NCBI GenBank assembly: GCA_047495785.1
Contig: JBLDXI010000029.1
Span: forward strand, 2,852,001-2,916,000
DNA: 64,000 bases
Origin: Lepidodermella squamata
Taxonomy: Eukaryota > Gastrotricha
Reading direction: 5' to 3'
Shown: positions 54,258 through 62,054 of the stretch, piece by piece
How the letters are laid out: each line of letters opens with the position of its first letter
Numbering within the stretch: the stretch's first letter is position 1
The notes under the pieces: generated by a model
The model's input: only the letters and a program-made list of their open reading frames with translations
The model's database searches: none
What the model was told of the DNA's origin: nothing
Position numbers and translations under genes: made by a program

Positions 54258-54469
54258 CTGCGAATTGTTTTTGAATAAATCAATCAAACCATTTGTCATA
54301 ATTAGGGCAAATTATTGCCCCTTGCAATTCCCGAAAAATTCGTCTGAGCTATCCCTATGAGGCATCCTACGAGATGACTGTGTTCGGGCTCATGGGAAAA
54401 TGAGGACAAAAATAGGAAATTATGCTAAAATAAACTTCATTTACTCTGAATTTTCCCACAAAAGCTGAG

Positions 54470-55561
54470 ATGTCTGGTAAATTTCTGATATTCAGCTTGA
54501 TTTTGGTCGAAGTTTGCAGCGCTCAATCCTCAGGATTTTGTAGAGATCTAGCTAGCAACTGTGAGTACCTAAATTCGCGATTCACAAGACCAAACAAGGG
54601 ACCTGTTGAAGTCAGCGCGGTCTTCTCTCCATTTTCATTTGTTGGAATCGACGATATCGCCCAGACATTCTCGCTACAGGCTATGTTTGTTTTCTCATGG
54701 CATCTCCCGCAATGTGCAGTATGGAACGCTACAACAAAACCAGTGTCTGAATGTTGGTTCTCAAAGGAGTACATCTGGAGGCCGAAAGTAGACATCTGGA
54801 ACCAAATCGGCAGTTCGTCGGAGTTTTTCTCCGACTACAGCAGTGACATTTTGGTGTTGAACACCGGCGAGGCGCAGTGGTCTGCCAAGGGCGTTTTCGT
54901 CACATCATGCTCTCTCAACCTCATTAAATTCCCATTCGACGTGCAACGATGTCGGGTGATACTAACCGGATTCCAGGGCCTCAAGTCTGAAAAGCAACTC
55001 TGGTTCACGAACGATACGAAAATCTCAGATTTCATCGGAGCATTCGGCAACGAAGCAGATATTTGGCTTCTGGAAAAATCTGAAACGGAGATTAAAAACG
55101 ATTTGAATGCCGTAAATTACCTGTTCTACATGCGACGAAAGTCGAATTACTACTTCGGCACAATTTTCCTGCCTACCTTCCTTCTAGCTGCGATGATTCT
55201 AGGCACCCTCGCCTTCCCGCCAGAAATACCAGACCGGTCATCGTTCGCCGTCACTGTCTTCCTAGCCTTCGTCTTCTTACAAGGCGTTTTCTATTCTTCA
55301 ATACCTAAAACTTCATCGACAATGCATATGGTAACGTATCTAAGTTGCCACAACGGCGCTTCCGTTTTCATAACTCTTTGGTCTCTGATTTCTTGCCGCT
55401 TATCCACGAGGCAAAAATCATTTGCCAAGTCGAAAATTCATTTTTTCAAATTTTATTTCAAAACGGTAGATTTTTTTGATTTCATCATTTTTCTTGTCTC
55501 GCTGAATTTCATTTTCATAGTCAATGCTGTGTTTTTCTCGTTGGTACTATCAACTGAGTAA
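54470..55561 (+). CDS. Intronless divergent Cys-loop ligand-gated ion channel (LGIC-3)
   Basis: A single-exon gene of 363 residues. The signal peptide is MSGKFLIFSLILVEVCSA. The extracellular domain contains YIWRPKVDIWNQ (loop A region) and a canonical Cys-loop with Cys147 and Cys161 separated by 13 residues (FPFDVQ). Four membrane helices follow: M1 near FGTIFLPTFLLAAMILGTLA, M2 starting SFAVTVFLAFVFLQ, M3 and M4. The M3-M4 loop is very short (about 25-30 residues). The linker before M2 reads PPEIPDRSSF, neither the GEK of typical cation channels nor the PAR of typical anion channels, so ion selectivity is open. The last 41 nt of coding sequence overlap the 3' coding end of the convergent GPCR gene. 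Confidence 0.92.
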   Translation: MSGKFLIFSLILVEVCSAQSSGFCRDLASNCEYLNSRFTRPNKGPVEVSAVFSPFSFVGIDDIAQTFSLQAMFVFSWHLPQCAVWNATTKPVSECWFSKEYIWRPKVDIWNQIGSSSEFFSDYSSDILVLNTGEAQWSAKGVFVTSCSLNLIKFPFDVQRCRVILTGFQGLKSEKQLWFTNDTKISDFIGAFGNEADIWLLEKSETEIKNDLNAVNYLFYMRRKSNYYFGTIFLPTFLLAAMILGTLAFPPEIPDRSSFAVTVFLAFVFLQGVFYSSIPKTSSTMHMVTYLSCHNGASVFITLWSLISCRLSTRQKSFAKSKIHFFKFYFKTVDFFDFIIFLVSLNFIFIVNAVFFSLVLSTE

Positions 55562-58069
55562 TTTTATCGAATAAACGGGTTAATTTAGTCCAAAAAACGG
55601 CGATGCTAGTAGAAATTGTGTACGGCAGGTAGACAGCTGCCATAATGAATGCCTCATGGGGATGATCACGAACTATGGCCTGAATCATACATATCGCTAC
55701 GAACAGCACTGAACTGTTCAAAATCGCAATTCCATACGTCCTAGCGTGGGCAAAGTAGCACTCAGCTTTCGCACGAGATTTACGAGTCAAATACGTCATG
55801 ATCAGGCCAATTGTTAGCGCTGTGAGGTGGCAACAGGCAAACGCACCGAGGAATGCCAGCTCGGTACCGCCTTCGCAGTCGGAATATTCGAAGATGATAT
55901 GCGCATCAAGTGACTCATCGTACGACTGAGCGACAACAACTTGGAAAGCACGAACAGGATCGTAGATAGCCCAGATTGATACTACTATCAAATTACTCAA
56001 TACGAATATTCTCGCGAGCTTGAAGACCGATTTCACCTCTTTCCTAGATTCGTTTTGAAGGGCGAGAGATGAACGCTGAGTCGTAAAGGTAGACAGCCGA
56101 TTTCGCGACTTGTCGCGGGTTTTACGCTTCATGAGCCTATCGAATTTGCGAATCGCGTAATACAGGACAACACTTCTCGCGGCTATAAGTCCGTTTACGA
56201 TTGAAAATCCGACAACGGCAAAAGCAAAGTGCTGCATACAGAAGAAATCGTCCCATGTAGTATCCCGTTTGTTCTCGAGGTAGAACGGAATAGAAAAGTC
56301 GATGAAAAGGAAACCGGTCAGAATTGCTAGGTCATGCAACTTGGCCAATCGATTCCGGTCGAAAAATGAGTATATCATTAGGGAAACGTGGAACAATCCA
56401 CTTAACGATGCCCCGGCTTCAAGTAATCTAAGGTAGATTTCCCGCTCGTATGTGACGTAGAATGTATCGGGAAATTCCTTATGTTCCTCTAGTGGAATTT
56501 CTGTGACCTGACGAAAATTCCAGCTTGAGATGTCGGAAACATTCTTTGATTGATTCCGCTTAGCCGTAAACAGCAGAACGAACCCAGAATCCCGGTTCCA
56601 CTGGTAGACACTCATCAGTTCGTCGTCAAATTCCAACCTCTGAGAGTAACGCTTCTTCCCAACTCTAAGGCTTTGATACTCACTAGCCATAGCAGTTTTG
56701 ATGAGGATTTTCTTCACCAATTTCGGCTTGGAATAGTGGCTAAGTAACGATTCATTCATCATCCTCAAGTCCCTATCAGCTTGATCTAAAATCTGAATCG
56801 ATTGCAGCATAGCGTCGTGGCACATGAATCGTTCGATGTATCCAGGGTTTTTCTCGCCTTTCGTTAGGTTTTGAAAGGCCTCCTCAAAATCGAGCAAATC
56901 ATAGCCTAGAAAATTACGACTGTAATTTTGGCGCGGAAACATAAATTCGCCGACCCAATATATTCGTTCCAGCTGAGACCGCAGCATCTCCGCGGTACAG
57001 CCTTCAGAAAAATTGCCAGCAAGATCTGTATCAGGGTCGAAAATTCCGGAGGACAGAGCGATAAAGACAAATCTTGGCCCGCGGATGTCATTCCTATAGG
57101 CCTCGCAGAGAAAGTCCATGATGTCGCGAACTTCCGTCAAAGCTAGAATGATTATCCTAAATTCACTAGCCTTAACTGCGCTGACAACCCATGGTAGCGT
57201 CAAATCTGTGACAGCATCCAGAACTCGGAGTCGAACTCCATTATTATTCAACATCTTTCCTAGGGCGATAAGGTCTTGGCTTTCTTGATTTGTATCCATG
57301 CTTCCGATGAGAGTTACATTTCGCCATTTGCCAATGTTAGCGACGAAAGCGGCGAGGAGATTTGATGTAAGGGATAGAAGTGGCTTTGAACGGAAAACAT
57401 TTTTCTGGAATATATCTTCGCGTTCATCAGATGAAGAGTCCATGCAACTTGTTGGCACTGCTACCATGTCGAGGTTCTCCATAACAGCACTCATATGCTG
57501 GCACCCTTGCTGCAAAAATTGAAAACCATTAGAAACATCTTTAAAATTTACCGAAGCTTTGAAAATAATTCAATTCTCAATTTTGCTAAACAATACCGAA
57601 ACTTGAATTATTTAATTTTAAAGAATTTCCAGTGGTCCGACTTGGGGGATTTTTGAGCCGATATGTCATAATCATCATTCAAGTTTTTCGTGAAATTCGA
57701 AGGGCAGAGAGTCGTTCTGAGCAGTGTAATTTGGAATACGAGTTTTCCTACCGAGAAATATGGGCCAACAACCAATGGCGAAATCGGAGTATCCAGTGTT
57801 TCGCTTTGGCCGAATTGAAACGTTTTGTTTATCGCTAGGATGCTCTTATCACCCTCATCTTGAAACTCGGTCTCAACGTAGTAGTCGGGCAGATAGCCGG
57901 GATTTCGATTAAGAGCGTCTATCGCGACTTGCATAGCAGCTTGGCACATGTCTCCATGGCGCGGTTCATTGCCAGTTGACGGGACAAACGCCAGAAATCT
58001 CATATTTACCACTGCTTCCAGAACAGCTAGCTCGAGCATGCATAGAATTGCTATTCGGAATGTGAGCAT
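55521..58069 (-). CDS. GABA-B-like class C G protein-coupled receptor
   Basis: A plasma-membrane metabotropic receptor. Exon 1 is 58069-57752 and exon 2 is 57509-55521, joined in phase 0 across a 242-nt intron; the product is 768 residues. A signal peptide (MLTFRIAILCMLELAVLEA) precedes a Venus-flytrap domain (RFLAFVPSTG, LPDYYVETEFQDEGD, GCQHMSAV). It ends at about residue 465; seven helices follow, including VFKLARIFVLSNLIVVSIWA and a long third helix with AARSVVLYYAIRKFDRLMK. The absence of a Cys-rich domain between ligand domain and helices, plus AIYDPVR near the fifth helix, fits the GABA-B subfamily. It is strongly diverged, and the ligand cannot be predicted. ATG 58067-58069 is preferred because an upstream in-frame TTG would be an unlikely start. 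Confidence 0.88.
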
Positions 58070-58783
58070 GTTTTTAGGTGATAGCAAAGTGTTGTGATAC
58101 GCAAGGAATATTCCATGCTCTCAAGCGCTAATTAGGTAGCTATATACTCGAGACATTTATTCTCAGAGTCGTGCCATCTCAAAAACAAGACAGCACGGAA
58201 CATGGATATTTTCCGGGCCTATTTGAGATGCAATTTGATTGAGATCCAACCACGTCCTCAAGAAAGTTTATAGTCCTAATAGGCAGGTATAATCCTTAAC
58301 TATAATTTCACTAATAGATTATGGTGATGCGCCTTTGAGTCAGTGTGCAAAGTACCAGGGGTGCGGAAGGGGGGTTCCGTACCCCTACCGTACCTCCCAC
58401 TTCGAGAGTTTCAGGCAAGAAAACCCCAGAACCACAGGGTCAGATAAATTCGGGGTTGAAAATGACTAAACCTATCCCCCTCCCCACATTGAGATTGTAG
58501 TACCATTTCGACTTTGATACTCTGTATGCCCTTTAAAATATGGACGGTGACGAATTCGCACCTTGACATAGTTTTTAGGATTTTCTCTCCTAGAGAAGTG
58601 AACATGAATGTTCGCCGACACATCACATATTCTGAAGTAAACACTGGCATGTATAGCTTGGTGTCAAAAAACAGGCCAGTTGCGTCCGCATCTGTTCAAA
58701 TAAATCTAACGATAAACCCGTGTTTTTACATTACGGCTCTTACATCAAAAAGCAATTTATTAGTATTAACACTGAAATCAGAC
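58070..58783. other. Divergent promoter region between GPCR and LGIC-4
   Basis: A gap of 714 bp between the minus-strand GPCR start and the plus-strand receptor start. The frame of LGIC-4 stays open upstream to 58514, but that part lacks a signal peptide and reads like non-coding sequence. TATATACTCG near 58140 on the plus strand is a possible core element. Nothing else is distinct. Confidence 0.45.
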
Positions 58784-59908
58784 ATGGAATTTAAATTAAC
58801 ATCTTATCTGGCTCTGCTAACCTTAAGTTCATTGATTAGTGGCCAATCAGTTGATCTGGGCAGCTTACTCCTAGACAATTGCCACATTGCGCCAAATGTG
58901 AATTCACCATTCGAATTAGAAGGCAAGCCTGCTTTAATAGCCGCAGAATTCGCCTTAGACCGAATCCTCGGCATTGATGACGTGGCTGAATCTGCAGCTG
59001 TAATCGGCCTATTTCAAATGGCTTGGAACGTGCCATGCGTAGCTCAATACGCCGCCAGCAATCCAGACTGGCCAGTCAATGTTAATGAATTGGTCAACGA
59101 AGATCCAACTAGATTCTGGCGGCCTACTATCGTCCACAGAAATTCGCTAGCAGGCATCGGCCTAGGCGATGATAGCTACAGCCGCCAAATCGTAATCGAT
59201 GTCCGGGGAGGAAATTTCGTCTACATATTAGCTGGACGTTTCGAATCTTACTGCGATTTGGATTTCTACAACTTCCCATTTGACGAACAAACTTGCTGGG
59301 CAACAATCACGCTTAACATCCCAGTGCAATACGCCCAATTTGTAAAAGCTAGTGGGGTAAGCCTCGAGCAGGTTTTGGCGACTACTTCGGTTTGGTCGCT
59401 AACAAGTGGCGTTGCCAATATTACGACCTATTCATCCCCTGTCGCAAATTTCACCGAGTTCAACTTGTATTCAACCATCAAGCGGAAACCCGAGTACTAC
59501 ATGACGAATTTCTTCATTCCTAACGTTATCTTAGGCATTTTGGTTCTCGCTGCTTTCCTAATCCCGCCCGACACGCCTGATCGCGCTTCCTTCGCCTGCA
59601 CGATCCTACTGTCAATTTTCATCATTCAAGACCACATCTTAGCCACATTGCCCAAGTCTTCCAACACAGTACTCGCCTATGACTACATCCTTGTCTGTAC
59701 ATTCTTCGCAGCAGTTTGCTGCATCTACGCCGCGCTCATGTGCCAACTTATATCAAGCTTCCCTGCCATTATGAAAGCGAAAATGTGCCTCGTATTCCGA
59801 AAACAGATGCGCTTCTGTCATTTTATCGACATGATTGCCTTTACAAGTGCCATCATATTTGAGCTCGGTTTCTCAGCTTATTACTACAACAAAGCAACAA
59901 ATTATTGA
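58784..59908 (+). CDS. Intronless divergent Cys-loop ligand-gated ion channel (LGIC-4)
   Basis: A single-exon gene of 374 residues. I chose ATG 58784 because it gives a signal peptide (MEFKLTSYLALLTLSSLISG). The extracellular domain has FWRPTIVHRNSL and a canonical Cys-loop with Cys157 and Cys171 (FPFDEQ, 13 residues apart). M1 is near FFIPNVILGILVLAAFLIPP, M2 near CTILLSIFIIQDHILATL, with M3 and M4 separated by a short loop. The M1-M2 linker is PPDTPDRASF, like the one in LGIC-3, so these two form their own subgroup, distinct from the multi-exon nicotinic pair at 9.6-13.5 kb. A secreted protein gene starts 63 nt after its stop. Confidence 0.92.
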   Translation: MEFKLTSYLALLTLSSLISGQSVDLGSLLLDNCHIAPNVNSPFELEGKPALIAAEFALDRILGIDDVAESAAVIGLFQMAWNVPCVAQYAASNPDWPVNVNELVNEDPTRFWRPTIVHRNSLAGIGLGDDSYSRQIVIDVRGGNFVYILAGRFESYCDLDFYNFPFDEQTCWATITLNIPVQYAQFVKASGVSLEQVLATTSVWSLTSGVANITTYSSPVANFTEFNLYSTIKRKPEYYMTNFFIPNVILGILVLAAFLIPPDTPDRASFACTILLSIFIIQDHILATLPKSSNTVLAYDYILVCTFFAAVCCIYAALMCQLISSFPAIMKAKMCLVFRKQMRFCHFIDMIAFTSAIIFELGFSAYYYNKATNY

Positions 59909-59971
59909 AAAATCCTCCTTAAAAATATCATTTTTAAAGCTTTCAGGTGATTTTTCTTCGGGTAAATAAAA
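59909..59971 (+). promoter_or_regulatory. 63-nt intercistronic gap with an acceptor-like site
   Basis: After the LGIC-4 stop the sequence runs through AAAGCTTTCAG, whose AG lies at 59945-59946, a good 3' splice site; the next ATG follows 25 nt later at 59972. The gap is too short for a usual promoter. A polycistronic transcript resolved by trans-splicing is the simplest reading, but it is inference. Confidence 0.5.
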
Positions 59972-61531
59972 ATGTGGTGTTTTTTGAGTATTTTTGTTGT
60001 ACTCCATGCCTTGAATGTGAGGGCCGGCTTCATTCTCGAAGATGGGACTATGAAACTCGATATTTCGCTCACCGACGGCTCGCTTCAACCATCGGCTTTA
60101 GCTTTCTTGTTCTACGATTGCGGCTATTTTTGCCTGGATGATTTTTTCACGGTCGAATTGGATTTGGTCATCCGAAATTCAACGGATTTCTCATTTATTG
60201 CGAATGGTTCTGTTATATTATCGAGTTACGCGAACAGGAATCACGTTCCTTCAATTTCGATAACTGGCGCTGGCTTTCTTTCGATTTTATTCAAAGACTG
60301 CGGATTCCAGGGTAACTCTTTCTTTTATAGACCTGCACGGACATCTTGGTATGAAGGCGGGAGGATCATTGTTTTCAGTTTACCAACAAGCGAACAAAAT
60401 CCTATCAATGCGTTATTTCTAGGCTTCCGTGCAGCCGATTCTACAGCCGACATTCAAAGGATAATTCCCAAGTTCGCAAATTGCGAAAATTTCGCCAATA
60501 CAACGCGTGGAATCACAATCCATCAAACGAAGCTAAAAATGTCCTACGCAAAAAAGTTTGATCGTGTGAAAACAATGATTTTCGATCGAGACATACGCGA
60601 TGAGTTGAATGAAAACAGAACTTATAGCGATATTTATGCCAATCTAAGCGCTGGCTGCCCGAAATACTGTTCCCCATTTTTGTATCAATCTTCGAAATTG
60701 CGTCGATACAACGAGCTGGTTTGTCGACCTGGAGATATCAACAGAATGCACGATTTGGAATGGTGGCGATGTGGCTCGGATTCTGGGAAATATGGCAACA
60801 CGCGTTTGCGGGTTGCTAGTCTGCCAAAAAGGGTCACGCTTCAATGCTACAACGACCATACATCTAAAGTTGAGTGGCAATTTTACGACAAACAAATCGG
60901 TGATTATCGAAGTTTTTCCAACCCTCAACATTCGGATGAACTTGTTGTTATGAACGAAAATAAGGGACTTCGCTGCCTGAATGACAGGCATGTAATTGCT
61001 GAATATTACATCGAAGATGCTAGCGATTATTTTCAAAGCTGCACGTTTGAAAATGCGACCTTTTTGAATCAAGATGCGGGGTTTATCGATTTGTCTATGA
61101 CGTCACTCAATAGCGTAAAATTCACCTGTGTCATTAAGCCAGATGAAAAATTCGAAGTTATACAAGGTCTTCAAGCGAAAGCGCAGTTTTCGTACAACAA
61201 CGTTATTTTTCCGTTATTTTCCTACGAAGCGAAAATTCGATTCTTCGCCGAAAGCGAGAATTCTGAATTCGACCTGTTCGAAACTTCTTCAGAACGATTT
61301 TTGAAAGTGGAGGTAAATATGGATATTTCGTACCAAAGTCGAAAGGAATACTGCTGGAGGAATCTTGGTTCTATGCAACCGAAATTGCAAATTTTGATCG
61401 AATTCCCGGGTTCAAGGGTTCCTATAATAATTGGCGAATTTTTCGTTTTATGCCATAATTCGCATCGGCCGGAAGAAACTTCCGAAAATGACTTGTTGAT
61501 GATAGCAAAACAAAGTATTTGTAACAAATGA
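59972..61531 (+). CDS. Secreted protein of unknown family
   Basis: A single-exon gene of 519 residues. It starts with a signal peptide (MWCFLSIFVVLHALNVRAG) and has no other strong hydrophobic segment, so it is probably secreted. About 20 cysteines are scattered over the length, with NxS/T sites. The N-terminal part (FILEDGTMKLDISLTDGSL) looks beta-rich. Landmarks in the middle include CPKYCSPF and LEWWRCGSDSG. The C-terminal third contains alternating hydrophobic strands and ends QSICNK. I recognise no domain. AATAAA at about 61540, just after the stop, supports the 3' end. Its position directly behind LGIC-4 suggests co-transcription. Confidence 0.82.
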   Translation: MWCFLSIFVVLHALNVRAGFILEDGTMKLDISLTDGSLQPSALAFLFYDCGYFCLDDFFTVELDLVIRNSTDFSFIANGSVILSSYANRNHVPSISITGAGFLSILFKDCGFQGNSFFYRPARTSWYEGGRIIVFSLPTSEQNPINALFLGFRAADSTADIQRIIPKFANCENFANTTRGITIHQTKLKMSYAKKFDRVKTMIFDRDIRDELNENRTYSDIYANLSAGCPKYCSPFLYQSSKLRRYNELVCRPGDINRMHDLEWWRCGSDSGKYGNTRLRVASLPKRVTLQCYNDHTSKVEWQFYDKQIGDYRSFSNPQHSDELVVMNENKGLRCLNDRHVIAEYYIEDASDYFQSCTFENATFLNQDAGFIDLSMTSLNSVKFTCVIKPDEKFEVIQGLQAKAQFSYNNVIFPLFSYEAKIRFFAESENSEFDLFETSSERFLKVEVNMDISYQSRKEYCWRNLGSMQPKLQILIEFPGSRVPIIIGEFFVLCHNSHRPEETSENDLLMIAKQSICNK

Positions 61532-61554
61532 CTTTATTTGAATAAATTCCCGAT

Positions 61555-61746
61555 CTATTCTGAATTGAAAACTATTTGAAGTCGAGCAACGTCCATTACA
61601 GTATCTTCGCTTAACATTTCGCAGCTTTTTGAGATAGTTGACCATTGCAGCAGCGACTTGATAATCTCGACAGCTTCTTCAAGCTTCGCCATGATGTAAT
61701 CAGCCAGTTTCGAGCGCCAACTTAGCAGTTTTTGATGATAGGGCAT
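61555..61746 (-). CDS. Possible small protein, 63 residues
   Basis: A short minus-strand frame with an ATG at 61746 and a TAG at 61555. The peptide is charged and helical (KLADYIMAKLEEAVEIIKSL) with one Cys and no signal peptide. A TATATAA-like string lies just upstream on the minus strand. There is no homology I recognise. It may be a small gene, a terminal exon or chance. Confidence 0.25.
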   Translation of the reverse strand: MPYHQKLLSWRSKLADYIMAKLEEAVEIIKSLLQWSTISKSCEMLSEDTVMDVARLQIVFNSE

Positions 61747-62054
61747 GTTGTTATATATTTTGAGACGGAAATACCTGTTTTTTCGTTAAGTGCGAAAAAT
61801 TTGCTCTAGAAGCTGCACCCGTTTCCGAGTCTACTAAATACTTGCTATCCCTTGGCGAAAAATCGATGCGACGAGGCACGCGCGATAAGCAGCTCACACG
61901 TCTGTCACTGCCCACTAACGTCATTGATTATCAGACTAAATAGCTGCTGATTTGGCACGGAAAGAAGCCTGTGGAATTTCACTACGCTTAAAAACATTTA
62001 TTTCACGCTAATAATCACGAAACAGGACGCGGTGACCACGTAATTACAGCTATA
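61747..62054. other. Intergenic region
   Basis: It lies between the possible small gene and the 3' end of the repeat-rich glycoprotein gene. TTTATT at about 61998 (AATAAA on the minus strand) is a plausible poly(A) signal for the glycoprotein transcript. Nothing else is seen. Confidence 0.4.

Noticed and set aside
58514-58783. Upstream extension of the LGIC-4 reading frame
   Set aside because: The extension has no signal peptide and would bury the clear one that begins at ATG 58784.
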